A DNA stretch of 49,334 nucleotides from Lentilactobacillus diolivorans DSM 14421 (GCF_001434255.1 NZ_AZEY01000014.1:1-49334), one strand, 5' to 3'; positions 19,317-29,379 are shown, counted from the stretch's first letter. Numbers and translations: made by a program. The notes: generated by a model from the letters alone, not told the origin.

Positions 19317-22076
19317 TTAATCGACTGACTTCAAAGCCCCTAACATATCCACTCGATTGATCTTACGCGCCATGATCGCCATAACGATAATTGAGAAGAT
19401 CAGGGTCATGACTCCAGATGTTGTAAAATTGGTCCATAATAGCGTCAAATCAGCCATTGCGGTTTCCGGTGGCAGCGTCTGCATGATGTAATTGTGCAGC
19501 CAGGCACCACCGACGAAACCGGCCAAGACACCAAGGAGACTAAGAATAAATGTTTCTCGATAAATGTACATGACGACTTCCATTGGATAAAAACCAAGAA
19601 CCTTAATCGTTGATAACTCACGAATCCGTTCAGAAACGTTGATGTTGGTCAAGGTGAACAGAACCATGAACGCCAACATTGAAGCAGCACCAATAATAAT
19701 CATCACCAAGTGGTTTAGACCGGCTAAAATATTATTAATGGTTGTTTTTGCGTCATCCGATTGAACAGCGGTAATTGAGGCATTCTGCCGGGTTAGTTTT
19801 CGGGAGACCTGATCAATATTTTTTGCCGAGCGGTCATTTAACATGAGCATTTTCGCATTGTAGTCAGCACTTTGATTGAAGGCTTTGCGGTAGTATTGCT
19901 GATTCATATATAACGTGTGGCCAGCATACATTTCAGTGATCCCCGCAATCCTAACTTGATGCTTTTCACCGTTAGCTGTTTTGACGGTTAGATAATCACC
20001 GACTTTTAGATTAGCCAAGGTTGCCATTTTCTGGGTAATGATTGCACCGTTGTTGGAAAGTTTTAATTTCTTCTTGGTGTTTAAATTTCTCAGAGTAACA
20101 AACTTGTCAAAGCCTTGAGCTGATTTCGGGACAATCATTGAAACACTTTGATTGTTGGTCATCCCCTTTGGCCTGGCAGAGACCGTTTCGTAATAAATAT
20201 CAGTTTCGTGCTTAATGCCTGAAAGATTGTCAGCAGCTTTTCGATAATCTTGTTGGCTTTCTTTTGAAGCGTGAGAATTGTAAACCCCGATGACATCATA
20301 GTGAATGATATCCTTATATTGGGTCTGCACAATCCCGTTTAAGGAGTCCCGAATCCCAAAACCGGTGATTAATAACGCTGTACATCCGAGGACCCCGAGG
20401 ATAGTCATTAACATGCGGCCTTTATAACGAGCAAGGTTTCGAATTGTAACCTTATAGTTGAAGGACAGATGTTTCCAGATGAATGGTAATCGTTCAAGGA
20501 GAACTTTTGAGCCGGACTTTGGCGGCTTAGGAAGCATCAGTGTTGCCGGCTTGTCCTTGAGCATTCTGATGGCAACCCCAACTGTTGGGACAATCGTGCA
20601 AATGAGTGAGATGATGACAGAAAGGCAAATCCAAAATGCTGATGGTGGTGTTTGAAAATTAGGAATGACAAAGTTGGCCGCGTAAGCACCAAAAATCTTC
20701 TTTGGTAAGAAGCTGGTTCCCAGCCATGCACCAAGGGCCGATCCTAAAAGGCCTGATAAGGTGCCGTAGATTAAAAACAACTTCATCGTATCAAACTTGC
20801 TATAACCTAAAGCCCGTTGCGTACCAATTTCCTGTCGTTTTTCTTCGGCCATTCGTGACATAGTCGTTAAACTGACCAGAATGGCGACTGCGAAGAAAAT
20901 AATTGGGAAAGTGTTGGATAAAATATCAATTCGTTTGGCGTCTTCACCAAACTGATTGTAGCCGGAGTTGTAGTCATTTCGGCTTTGAATCTGGTAGGTA
21001 ATGTCGGGCAGATCAGCTAATGATTTTTTCTGATTAACTATCCGGTCTTTCGCTTGATTAATTTTCGTCTGATTAGCCACAATTTGCTGACGGTTAGCGT
21101 TAAGTTGTTTGGCCTGAGCCGTCAGTTGAGCTTGTTGGGAGGATAGTTGCGTGCTTGAAGCTTGACCACTATTCCGAAGCTGATTAAGTTGGGCTGTTGC
21201 TGATTTTAACCGACTTGTTGCCGTCGCGAGCTGCCGCTTACTTTGGTTAAGCTTTGTTTGTTGAGCAGTTAGCTTTGTTTCGGCGTCGTTGAGTTTATCA
21301 GCAGCATTAGTTTTTAGTTTTGATTGACGTTGTTTGGCGCGATCGTTTAACCGGTTCTCAACATTATCTACATTCGATTGAACTTGTTTCTCATATTGAT
21401 TGGTATAGCTTTTACCATGAACATTATTATAACTGATACGAGCGATCGTTGGCCGGCTGCTGGTAAACGCACTCTTGTTAACAATCCCGAACGTTGACAA
21501 TTGTCCAGTTCCCGCTGAAGTAGCACCAAGGTTTTCCTTCATCAAATAATCGCTGGAAGTGACAAAGCCAACAATCTTGTAAGAAGCATATTTCAATCCA
21601 GAAATATCGGCGTTACCCTTGTTGTTGACGAGTCGGAGGGTTTGACCAACTTTGTATTTAGATTTTTCATGGTTGCTAAGCGCAATTTCATTGTTGGATT
21701 TTGGTAGCCTGCCAGAGACCACTTTGTTAATTGATAATTGATTAGTTTTTGACCCAACTCGGATGCTTTTATCTGATCCTTTAATGACCGCGTCCTTGGC
21801 CGTTCCAAATTCAATTTTCTTAATATGTGGTAGGGTTCGCATATAAGACTGATCGGCTTTGGTGATACCGGTATTGCTGTTAATCATGGCATCAGCCATT
21901 TTATGGGAAGCGTAATAATTGTTACCGGTCATCCGCATATCCGGGCCGGTTACTTTTAAGCCAATCAGTACGAAAACCCCGAGTCCCAGCAATGTGGCAA
22001 TTGAGATGAATCGCGCGAATGAGAAACGAAACTCGCGGAGGATATTTCGCCATAAAATTGATTTCATTGTGTGCAT
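19317..22076 (-). CDS. FtsX-like ABC transporter permease with coiled coil
   Basis: A 919-aa permease with two FtsX-type halves: one membrane helix near the N-terminus, three around residues 390-500, another at about 550-575 and three at the end. Between helix 1 and the first bundle lies a large extracellular domain containing a coiled coil rich in Gln/Asn/Lys (about 235-350). Permeases of this layout work with a MacB/LolD-type ATPase to move lipids, peptides or drugs. The substrate is not evident. The start lies four bases after the ATPase stop; an ATG three codons further in (22067) is about as likely. It is an operon with the ATPase, facing a TetR regulator. Confidence 0.9.
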   Translation of the reverse strand: MHTMKSILWRNILREFRFSFARFISIATLLGLGVFVLIGLKVTGPDMRMTGNNYYASHKMADAMINSNTGITKADQSYMRTLPHIKKIEFGTAKDAVIKGSDKSIRVGSKTNQLSINKVVSGRLPKSNNEIALSNHEKSKYKVGQTLRLVNNKGNADISGLKYASYKIVGFVTSSDYLMKENLGATSAGTGQLSTFGIVNKSAFTSSRPTIARISYNNVHGKSYTNQYEKQVQSNVDNVENRLNDRAKQRQSKLKTNAADKLNDAETKLTAQQTKLNQSKRQLATATSRLKSATAQLNQLRNSGQASSTQLSSQQAQLTAQAKQLNANRQQIVANQTKINQAKDRIVNQKKSLADLPDITYQIQSRNDYNSGYNQFGEDAKRIDILSNTFPIIFFAVAILVSLTTMSRMAEEKRQEIGTQRALGYSKFDTMKLFLIYGTLSGLLGSALGAWLGTSFLPKKIFGAYAANFVIPNFQTPPSAFWICLSVIISLICTIVPTVGVAIRMLKDKPATLMLPKPPKSGSKVLLERLPFIWKHLSFNYKVTIRNLARYKGRMLMTILGVLGCTALLITGFGIRDSLNGIVQTQYKDIIHYDVIGVYNSHASKESQQDYRKAADNLSGIKHETDIYYETVSARPKGMTNNQSVSMIVPKSAQGFDKFVTLRNLNTKKKLKLSNNGAIITQKMATLANLKVGDYLTVKTANGEKHQVRIAGITEMYAGHTLYMNQQYYRKAFNQSADYNAKMLMLNDRSAKNIDQVSRKLTRQNASITAVQSDDAKTTINNILAGLNHLVMIIIGAASMLAFMVLFTLTNINVSERIRELSTIKVLGFYPMEVVMYIYRETFILSLLGVLAGFVGGAWLHNYIMQTLPPETAMADLTLLWTNFTTSGVMTLIFSIIVMAIMARKINRVDMLGALKSVD

Positions 22077-22080
22077 TCAC

Positions 22081-22782
22081 CTACCATTCGATTTGTTCAA
22101 TTGGGGTCGGGTTTGGGTTGAGAACGTCCTGTTTAATCTTACCGTCACCAATTTCGATGACATGATCGGCCATCGGTTTAATCATGCCATTATGTGTGAC
22201 GATGATGACGTTTTTCTTTGTCCGATGACTGAAGCGCTGTAACAAAGTCAGGATACTTTTCCCGGTTTTATAGTCCAAGGCACCAGTGGGCTCATCACAT
22301 AATAGTAAATCTGGGTTCTTGGCGATTGCCCGAGCGATTGCCACCCGTTGTTGTTCGCCACCGGATAGCTGCGCGGGAAAGTTATTCATGCGTTGTTTCA
22401 ACCCCACATCTGCCATAACCTCTTTAACGTCGAGTGAGTCCGGCGAAATTTGTGAAGCTAATTCAACGTTTTCCAAAGCAGTTAGGTTGGGAATGAGATT
22501 ATAGAATTGGAAGACAAACCCAATTGATAACCGTCGGAAAGTCGTCATTTGGCGACTGGAGTAGTTCGAAATATCTTTACTATTAATGATGACCTGGCCC
22601 TTTGTTGGCGAGTCCATGCCGCCAAGGATATTAAGTAAAGTCGATTTTCCTGCCCCGGAAGCGCCGACAATGACGGTTAATTCACCCTTGTTAATTTCAA
22701 AGTTAACATCATCATTTGCCCGGACTTCTTGTTCACCTGAACCGTAAATTTTTGATTCATGAATCACGTCAATGTATGCCAT
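22081..22782 (-). CDS. ABC transporter ATP-binding protein (MacB/LolD type)
   Basis: A 233-aa ATPase subunit. It shows Walker [10 protein letters not shown], signature [14 protein letters not shown], Walker [13 protein letters not shown] and the H-loop VTHN. The MacB/LolD branch pairs with FtsX-like permeases, here the next gene. I start at ATG 22782 (MAYIDVIHE) because GAGAGGGA sits eight bases upstream; the open frame reaches 22818 without a ribosome site. A divergent TetR gene 300 bases away probably represses this operon. Confidence 0.92.
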   Translation of the reverse strand: MAYIDVIHESKIYGSGEQEVRANDDVNFEINKGELTVIVGASGAGKSTLLNILGGMDSPTKGQVIINSKDISNYSSRQMTTFRRLSIGFVFQFYNLIPNLTALENVELASQISPDSLDVKEVMADVGLKQRMNNFPAQLSGGEQQRVAIARAIAKNPDLLLCDEPTGALDYKTGKSILTLLQRFSHRTKKNVIIVTHNGMIKPMADHVIEIGDGKIKQDVLNPNPTPIEQIEW

Positions 22783-23028
22783 GATGTGTCCCTCTCTCTT
22801 ATTGATTGTATTCAACACTCTGTTGCTTATAATGTAATATAACCTTTACTGGAAATAAGAACAACCATCAAAAATCTTAAAAGTGTTGATTTGAACAGGA
22901 ACGGGTATTCGGACTCAAGTCTCTACGCGTGCGTTAATAGTTATTAAAAAGTTAAGCTTAAAAAAACACATCACGAAACTCGTCATTAAATGAATTAACT
23001 TGGATTTTAAGATTAAAACAACTACCTG

Positions 23029-23057
23029 TTGATTTAACGCTTAAACTCGGGTATGAT
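23029..23057 (+). promoter_or_regulatory. Promoter of the TetR-type gene
   Basis: TTGATT and TATGAT are separated by exactly 17 bases. The ribosome site AAAGGAG follows at about 23069-23075. Confidence 0.65.
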
Positions 23058-23084
23058 GACTGTAACATAAAGGAGATGTGTCCA

Positions 23085-23696
23085 ATGGCGACTCATCAAA
23101 AAATTGCCAATACTGAACGTAAAATCAAACAAGCATTTATTTTTCTTACAGAATCAAAAGGAATTGATCGCATGACAGTTAGCGATATAACTAAGTATGC
23201 GAACATTAATCGAAGTACCTTCTATTCTCATTATCAAGATAAGTTTATGATGGTTGACCATTTTGAAAATGAAATTTTGGCACATATCAAGAACTTAATG
23301 AAGGATAATTTAGCGGATACAATGAAATATCAAGATGTATCATCGGGTAAGCCACATACGTATCCGGTTGTTGATAAAATTATTCAGTACATTGCGTCTG
23401 AATTTGATATGATCCGAGTGTTACTGGGTTCCAATGGTGATAACCGACTTGAAGAAAAGGTCAAAGGGCTGCTAACCAAAATTATTGATGCTGATCTTTT
23501 TCGGCTTAAGGGTGAGATGGGGATGACCAAACAAATTCCCAATAACTTTTCCCATGAAATCATTGTTTCAGGATTAATGAGCGTGATTAAAGTCTGGTTA
23601 GCAGAAGGTAATCCAGACAGTCCGGAAGAAATTTCAGATATTATTATGAAAACTCGATATATGTGTCCGTTTCAATTGTTGGGGATTGACGAGTAG
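23085..23696 (+). CDS. TetR-family transcriptional regulator
   Basis: A 203-aa regulator. The N-terminal helix-turn-helix (about residues 25-50: MTVSDITKYANINRSTFYSH) is followed by YQDKFMMVDHFENE, typical of the TetR family, and a helical ligand-binding part. I place the start at ATG 23085, nine bases after AAGGAG; the ATG at 23076 overlaps that site. It is transcribed away from the ABC exporter, so it likely controls that operon and itself. The ligand is unknown. Confidence 0.88.
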   Translation: MATHQKIANTERKIKQAFIFLTESKGIDRMTVSDITKYANINRSTFYSHYQDKFMMVDHFENEILAHIKNLMKDNLADTMKYQDVSSGKPHTYPVVDKIIQYIASEFDMIRVLLGSNGDNRLEEKVKGLLTKIIDADLFRLKGEMGMTKQIPNNFSHEIIVSGLMSVIKVWLAEGNPDSPEEISDIIMKTRYMCPFQLLGIDE

Positions 23697-23824
23697 GGCT
23701 AATTGTTATGTTATCTTTCCTTCGATTTTTTCACTTTTAGAAAAGGTCCATTCCATATTAAGCGGTAATCTGACAGGCCTGGCAATTAAAATATGGTCAA
23801 ATTCGTCTGAGTTAGTGGGCCTTT

Positions 23825-26104
23825 TTAATTGTGATTAACCTTTTTACGGGCGTATTTATTTATCCAGACATGAATCATGTCCAAGATGAGCGATATCGAT
23901 AGGGTAATTAATAACATGTTGATAATCGATAGAATAGAAATTTGGGGGATGCCTAATCCTAATACTGCGAGAGCTGAAACAATTATTAGATTAAATATAA
24001 TTGAGAAGCAAACCGCGAAACTGGGTAAACTTAACCAAAATGGCTGAGTTGTTCGAGTCATCAAAATGGTTAGCATAGCACTGGCAATTAAAAACACAAA
24101 TAGGAGTGTACTTGCTTTGCTAATCGTTGTATTTTTTATCAAAATGGTCAATATAAAAAGTGCGCTGGCTGTCCAACCAATAGTGAGGATACTTGCTTGA
24201 CCAATCATCTTTTTAAAATTCCAATTTTCAGGATGATAGGTAATCGTTGTGTTATCAGTTCCCAGTACTAGGGTTACCAAATCATTTAAGATGGCAATTA
24301 AAACTAATTCATTTAGTGAAAGGGGCATGAAACGAAAGAAAATATATCCGAGCGTTAGCAATAAAGTTAGTTCGGCGGTTCTCACCAGTTTGGTAATTGT
24401 CCAAGTCATCATTCTTTGATAGACCCGATGACCGCTATCGACAATGTCAACAACTGATAATAGCCGGTCTTTCATCAAGATTATTTTTGCGGCTTTCTTT
24501 GCAATATCGGTTGCTGTATTAACTGCAATTCCCAGATTGGCTTGTTTTAAAGCGGGCGCGTCGTTAATACCATCGCCAATCATACCGACTGTGTACCCCA
24601 GTCTTTGAAACTTTTTGACAACATCTAATTTATTTTCGGGTAACACTTCCGAGATGGCTGCGATATTATTCTTTAATTTAATCGCGTTAATCGCTTCTTT
24701 TGTAATAATCTTTCCGGTAAGACCAATTTGGTGTGAAGTTTGTTCGGCAGATTTGTGATTATCTCCTGTTAGGATGATTACTTTTATGCCACGACGGTTA
24801 AACTTTTGCACCGCAGTGACACTGTCAGGACGAATTTGATCTTTTAAGATGTAAAATCCAAGTAATTGCCGATCCAAGCTCAGAGCGACAGTATGACCAT
24901 GGACTTTTGACTCATCAATTATCTGGCTGGTTTCTTGTGAAATAATCTTTAATGAGCCGAGTTTAACTTGTCTTTCCTGGTGATTGATATTAACCATTGC
25001 TGTTGAATAGCCCACATTCGGATTAAATGGTTGAAAAGCTTCCACCGATAAATGACAGGCAGGTGAGAGGGCGGTTAAGAGCGCGTCGTCAAGTTGGCTT
25101 GGTTGCGTAGTATCAACGGCAGTTAAGGCCAACTGGTCAATTTTTTCTTTTGAGTATGAACTAAAGTTGTGAAACCCTTCCACTACTGTTTGGTTATTCG
25201 TAAGAGTACCTGTTTTATCCATTAATAATAAGTTGACGTTGGCCGCTTCCTGAATGCCGGTTAAATCTCGGACTAAGATTGATTTTTTACTTAAGACGTT
25301 TGCTTCAATGGCGTTTGCAACTGAAAAGCTTGACGGCATTGCAATTGGAATTGTCGCAATAATTAACATTGCGAAAAACGGCAATAATGAAATGAGGTTT
25401 TCTTTCCGAATTAAAGCAAAAAGTAGCAAAATCATAATTAAGATGACGTCTAAAATGGCTAAACTTTTGATAACTCGGCCTAACAAGATCTGAAGCTGAC
25501 CGGGTGCTTTTGACTGGATAGTTAATTGAGAGGTTCTTCCGGCCCGGCTTCTAATACCTGTTCTGATAACCAATGCTAAACAATTACCGCTGATAATTTC
25601 AGTGCCTGAAAATGCTTCGGATCCTTTCGTTCTGGTAATCGGCATTGATTCACCAGTAATACTGCTTTCGTTGACATAAATTGATTTATCTAAGATTGTC
25701 ACATCAGCCGGAATAATATTTCCAGACTTTAAATTAATGACGTCCCCAGCCACCAATTCACGCGATGGTCGTTTAAGCCATTGGCCGTTTCGTTTAACGG
25801 TTACTAAGGGTTTTAAAGCTGTTGACAAGGAATTTAATACTTTGCTGGCACGATATTCTTGGATTGTGCCATTGATGGCAGCGAATAATAACATTAAAAC
25901 AATGAAAGAAGCCTGAATGTCTTTTCCTAAAAACAATTCCATTAAAAGTGCCAGCTCTAAAATCCATGCGGAAGGTTCCCATAATCGGCTAAGAACTGAT
26001 TGGAAGAAATTGAAGCTGGCGATAGGAATTTCGTTATAACCGTCTGATTTAATTCGATGTTCAACCGCCTGACTTGACAGCCCTTCTAAAGATGTTTGAG
26101 TCAT
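23825..26104 (-). CDS. P-type cation-transporting ATPase (H+-ATPase-like)
   Basis: A 759-aa P-type ATPase. It has the actuator-domain TGES motif, the fourth-helix motif IPIAMPSS, the phosphorylated Asp296 in DKTGTLT and the hinge GDGINDAP. The short N-terminus has no metal-binding CxxC. The length and IPIAMP helix fit the plasma-membrane proton-ATPase (type IIIA-like) group annotated in lactobacilli, although Mg2+ or another cation remains possible. The start has AGGAGG seven bases upstream. The leader holds a factor-independent terminator just before the ribosome site, so expression is probably set by attenuation. Confidence 0.88.
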   Translation of the reverse strand: MTQTSLEGLSSQAVEHRIKSDGYNEIPIASFNFFQSVLSRLWEPSAWILELALLMELFLGKDIQASFIVLMLLFAAINGTIQEYRASKVLNSLSTALKPLVTVKRNGQWLKRPSRELVAGDVINLKSGNIIPADVTILDKSIYVNESSITGESMPITRTKGSEAFSGTEIISGNCLALVIRTGIRSRAGRTSQLTIQSKAPGQLQILLGRVIKSLAILDVILIMILLLFALIRKENLISLLPFFAMLIIATIPIAMPSSFSVANAIEANVLSKKSILVRDLTGIQEAANVNLLLMDKTGTLTNNQTVVEGFHNFSSYSKEKIDQLALTAVDTTQPSQLDDALLTALSPACHLSVEAFQPFNPNVGYSTAMVNINHQERQVKLGSLKIISQETSQIIDESKVHGHTVALSLDRQLLGFYILKDQIRPDSVTAVQKFNRRGIKVIILTGDNHKSAEQTSHQIGLTGKIITKEAINAIKLKNNIAAISEVLPENKLDVVKKFQRLGYTVGMIGDGINDAPALKQANLGIAVNTATDIAKKAAKIILMKDRLLSVVDIVDSGHRVYQRMMTWTITKLVRTAELTLLLTLGYIFFRFMPLSLNELVLIAILNDLVTLVLGTDNTTITYHPENWNFKKMIGQASILTIGWTASALFILTILIKNTTISKASTLLFVFLIASAMLTILMTRTTQPFWLSLPSFAVCFSIIFNLIIVSALAVLGLGIPQISILSIINMLLITLSISLILDMIHVWINKYARKKVNHN

Positions 26105-26125
26105 TGCTTTACCTCCTCTTGAATT

Positions 26126-26169
26126 AAAAAAGACGCCTACTGCAAGCCACAGGGCCTACAGTAGACGTC
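26126..26169 (-). promoter_or_regulatory. Terminator hairpin in the P-type ATPase leader (attenuator)
   Basis: On the minus strand GACGTCTACTG (26169-26159) pairs with CAGTAGGCGTC (26142-26132), followed by six T. It lies between the likely promoter and the AGGAGG ribosome site, about 20 bases before the start codon. A terminator in that position implies conditional antitermination. I do not recognise the sensing element. Confidence 0.75.
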
Positions 26170-26191
26170 ATCAAATTAAAATTAATTGTTT

Positions 26192-26224
26192 CGCGAACGT
26201 CATCGCGTTTATAAATATATTTAT
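26192..26224. promoter_or_regulatory. Hairpin and AT palindrome upstream of the attenuator
   Basis: CGCGA and TCGCG (26192-26207) form a short hairpin whose loop contains the same GATGACGT element (minus strand) that opens the attenuator stem. ATAAATATATTTAT (26211-26224) is a perfect 14-base palindrome and could be an operator or a promoter -10 region. Between here and 26475 there is no open frame. Confidence 0.45.
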
Positions 26225-26475
26225 TTTTAACTTACCATATTTAGTCGCTTAAGTTAAGTCATAGCTACTTTAAAAGGGGAGTTCAAGCTATCAAGTTGCT
26301 GGTGGTTATATACTGGTAATTCGAATTATTTGAGAGTCATCAAATAATTGGTGTCATCTCATTAGTGCTATTAGTTGGTAATTGTTTTTGAATTTACTAT
26401 TTCAGAGACTTGTGATGTTACTGGTGGTAGTCTAATTGACTTTGATAATTAGACTGTTGTATATCAATAGGACAA

Positions 26476-26514
26476 ATCCCATAAAACCAGTATTAATTGC
26501 TGATTTTATGGGAT
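26476..26514. terminator. Hairpin, possible terminator of the 170-aa membrane protein gene
   Basis: ATCCCATAAAA pairs perfectly with TTTTATGGGAT. The centre (CCAGT, then ATTGCTGA) nearly repeats the core of the terminator at 48647. The T-run is poor, so termination is uncertain. Confidence 0.55.
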
Positions 26515-26591
26515 CCGTTTGGCTTAAGCGTGCAGCTTGATCTATTATTCCGGCATCATGATATAGCCTATTTGTTCGTCGATAAATAACA

Positions 26592-27104
26592 TCATCTCTT
26601 CGGTAGTACCCTCAAATGCCACCACATATTAACAGATTGGCCAATCAAGAGCCCTTTAACAATTGCCGAGGTAATGGCATAGGTTAGTGTGTATGACCAA
26701 GTCTCATAACTTTGTGGATTTACCCAACCATGGAAATTAATAAGCAGCATCACGATGACATTCATAATCATTAAACTAATCGCGTATTTGCCGCCAATCA
26801 TTTTTATTTGATTATCCTCCGAGAAAAAAGCTTGGAATTTGTAGGCCAAGTGGGCACCTAAGAAACTAGCCAACAAAATAATCACTAGAAAGATTGCCAG
26901 AGTGGCTGCTAAATGTTGAAAGCGGACAATTTTCTCAATGCCGAAAACAATAAATAAAATGGGTGTTAAATACAATTTTGCCCAACTGACTGGGGAGCTG
27001 CTGAGGTATCTCTTTGAAACAAAAATTGTAACAAACGTGAGCCATAGAACAACAGCAAGGGCAATGTACCAGCCATGCATGATTGCCAAAAGATCATTTT
27101 TCAT
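26592..27104 (-). CDS. Five-helix membrane protein, unknown
   Basis: A 170-aa integral membrane protein with about five predicted helices and short loops. A conserved-looking HGWYIALAVVLWLT start and SVNMWWHLRVLPKR end give no named family that I recognise. The start ATG follows GGGGAGGATGATTCAATC, a strong but slightly distant ribosome site. It lies 66 bases downstream of the MFS pump on the same strand, so the two may be co-transcribed and under the same TetR regulator. Confidence 0.7.
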   Translation of the reverse strand: MKNDLLAIMHGWYIALAVVLWLTFVTIFVSKRYLSSSPVSWAKLYLTPILFIVFGIEKIVRFQHLAATLAIFLVIILLASFLGAHLAYKFQAFFSEDNQIKMIGGKYAISLMIMNVIVMLLINFHGWVNPQSYETWSYTLTYAITSAIVKGLLIGQSVNMWWHLRVLPKR

Positions 27105-27170
27105 GATTGAATCATCCTCCCCTCAGACGAGACTCTTGACTACTTCAGTAGCTCGGTAACCGTTTTTTGG

Positions 27171-28643
27171 TTATTTTTTTAATTTCATTTTGTTTGAAAG
27201 CAGCAGGGTTGGCAGAATGATCAACAAAGCTGCCAAAGAAATCATTAAAAATCCCTGTTGAAATGAGTCGAGCCGAATATTAACCAAGTGTTGATGGATA
27301 AAAGTGGCTAATTGGCCTGATGCCGGTTTGATGTCACCCGTTTTTAATTGGTGTTGGAAAGTCTTAACGTGTGAAGCTGAAAAGGCGGTTACGACAGTTG
27401 TAACTAGCGCTGAGCCAAAGGCGCTTCCGATATTTTGGAGAATTCGGGAACCAATTGTGGCGCTTGAAATTTGTTCGATTTTCATTCCGGTATAAGAGTC
27501 GGCCATCAATGGTGTTAAAATACCACCGGCACCAATTCCACGAACCAGCAGCACAACGGCGATAATCCAATAAGGGGTGCTTTGGGTGATCCAGTAGAAG
27601 GGGATGGTACCAAGAAAAGCAATAAAGACACTGACAAGAACGACATATTTTGCGCCGATTGAATCAGTCAATCGACCGGTTAATGGTCGTGAAATCAACA
27701 TCCCCAATCCTTGGGGGATCAATGCCAGTGAGGCCATCAAGACACTCATATGACGCACGTTTTGGAAAAAGAGTGGCAGCAATAACATAGCACCGTTAAG
27801 AACGGTTCCAGCAATAAACAAGCCAATGATTGAACCGTTAAAGGACCCGTGTTTAAACAAATTAAGCGGGATGACGGCTTTTTCGCCACGAATTGCACCC
27901 CAAATAATGTAGACAATTAACAGTGAAACGCCCGTTGCCAAAAAGCTGAGTGTTGACGAGTTGCTAAAACTGGCCTTATGAGCTGCCTTAACCATGCCAT
28001 AAATAATACTGCTGCTGGATCCGATCAGGAGCAATGTCCCAATCAGGTCTAATTTGGCGGATTTATTTTGAGCAGGGTAGTTAGGCATTTTCCAAATAAT
28101 TAAGCCAAGCGATGTCAAGGTAACTGGCACGTTAATCCAAAAAATCCACTGCCAAGATAAAAACTTGATGATAATCCCACCGATAACAGGTCCAATCAGA
28201 GGACCCAAGATCATGGGTAAGCCGACCGTTGCCATCATTTGTCCCATAACGGCGGCTCCAGCAGTTTGAACCAGAAGCGTGGTTAGCAGTGGCATAATTA
28301 AGCCACCGGCAAATCCTTGAATCAGGCGCGCCCCAATTAAAAATTGAATGTTTGGTGAAACGGCGGCTAAGATAGATCCGATACCGAATAAAACTTCACT
28401 AAACATAAAGACATGTTTACCATCAAATTTATTTAACAACCAACTTGAAAATGGAACGGCAATTCCAGTTGCCAAGACATAGCAGGTAATCGTCCATTGA
28501 ACCGTTGTGACGGAACTATTAAAACTGTTAACCAACTTGTTAATGGCAATGTTGATCATTGTTGAATCAAGTAATGGGGCCATTGCACCAAAGACGACTA
28601 CCCAGGCAATCACAATTGTCGATTTAGGGATTTCTTTATTCAT
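27171..28643 (-). CDS. MFS multidrug efflux pump (DHA2/EmrB-QacA type)
   Basis: A 490-aa, 14-helix proton-driven exporter of the DHA2 family. Motif D1 appears as LDSTMINIAINKL in helix 1 and the antiporter motif C as GLPMILGPLIGPVIGG in helix 5. DHA2 pumps export drugs, dyes or bile-type compounds; the substrate is not evident. A TetR-family gene is divergent, and two similar inverted repeats lie between them. Start ATG with AGGAGGAA upstream. Confidence 0.9.
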   Translation of the reverse strand: MNKEIPKSTIVIAWVVVFGAMAPLLDSTMINIAINKLVNSFNSSVTTVQWTITCYVLATGIAVPFSSWLLNKFDGKHVFMFSEVLFGIGSILAAVSPNIQFLIGARLIQGFAGGLIMPLLTTLLVQTAGAAVMGQMMATVGLPMILGPLIGPVIGGIIIKFLSWQWIFWINVPVTLTSLGLIIWKMPNYPAQNKSAKLDLIGTLLLIGSSSSIIYGMVKAAHKASFSNSSTLSFLATGVSLLIVYIIWGAIRGEKAVIPLNLFKHGSFNGSIIGLFIAGTVLNGAMLLLPLFFQNVRHMSVLMASLALIPQGLGMLISRPLTGRLTDSIGAKYVVLVSVFIAFLGTIPFYWITQSTPYWIIAVVLLVRGIGAGGILTPLMADSYTGMKIEQISSATIGSRILQNIGSAFGSALVTTVVTAFSASHVKTFQHQLKTGDIKPASGQLATFIHQHLVNIRLDSFQQGFLMISLAALLIILPTLLLSNKMKLKK

Positions 28644-28661
28644 TAAATTTTCCTCCTAAAT

Positions 28662-28680
28662 AAGAAACTATTAGTATCTT
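28662..28680. promoter_or_regulatory. Putative TetR operator 1
   Basis: On the minus strand AAGATACT-AAT-AGTTTCTT is an inverted repeat with one mismatch, 19 bases before the pump start. It shares AAGATAC with operator 2. Confidence 0.65.
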
Positions 28681-28723
28681 AATTCGATAATTGATATAAT
28701 ACTCTCCGAAGACAAAAAACGCA

Positions 28724-28746
28724 ATAAGGTACTTTAGGTATCTTAT
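28724..28746. promoter_or_regulatory. Putative TetR operator 2
   Basis: ATAAGGTAC-TTTAG-GTATCTTAT is a 9-base inverted repeat with one mismatch, ending just before the ribosome site of the TetR gene. A TATAAT box lies at 28695-28700 between the two operators. Confidence 0.7.
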
Positions 28747-28761
28747 AAAAGGAGACTAAAT

Positions 28762-29379
28762 ATGATGGTTCAAAAACGTCGCCGTGGCGCCGACCTCGAA
28801 CAAGCGATTTATCAAGCAACTTTACAGATCCTGAAAAGTAAGGGATTTTTAAATTTAAATTTCGCCGATGTGGCAGATTTGGCAAAAACCAGTAAATCAG
28901 TTATTTATCGCCGATGGCAGACACCATTTTCTCTGGCGATTGCCGCGATTCAAGATAAGATAAAAACAGAAAATCATGGTCGAACGGATGAATTAACTTT
29001 GACCGGTCATTCGTTACGCGAGGATTTATTGCAACTACTGCATCGGTTTATTATTAGTATGCAAGCATTTAGGGACTTCCGAATTGCCGAACTGTTAGGG
29101 GAAGCAACTCAAAAGCAAAATACGACGATTCAACAATTGATTAGTGAGGGAAATGCGATCGATCTTAATGCCCTTGATCATGTCCTCGAACGAGCAAAAA
29201 AAAGAGGTGAGATCATAAAAACAGATCTGCCTGAAGAAATTAAATTGCTGCCATTTGATTGGCTAAGATTTCACCTTTTTACTAACCAGCCTTTAACTGA
29301 GCACAAGTTGGAATTGTTGATTGATGATGTTTTATTACCATCTTATCATTATGAAAGTAGGATTAACCCGACCCAATAA
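28762..29379 (+). CDS. TetR-family transcriptional regulator
   Basis: A 205-aa regulator. The helix-turn-helix is at about residues 31-52 (FADVADLAKTSKSVIYRRWQ), followed by a helical domain with RFIISMQAF. It starts at the first of two adjacent ATGs behind AAAAGGAGAC. It is divergent from the DHA2 pump and likely represses the pump and itself through the two matched inverted repeats. The inducer is probably a pump substrate. Confidence 0.88.
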   Translation: MMVQKRRRGADLEQAIYQATLQILKSKGFLNLNFADVADLAKTSKSVIYRRWQTPFSLAIAAIQDKIKTENHGRTDELTLTGHSLREDLLQLLHRFIISMQAFRDFRIAELLGEATQKQNTTIQQLISEGNAIDLNALDHVLERAKKRGEIIKTDLPEEIKLLPFDWLRFHLFTNQPLTEHKLELLIDDVLLPSYHYESRINPTQ

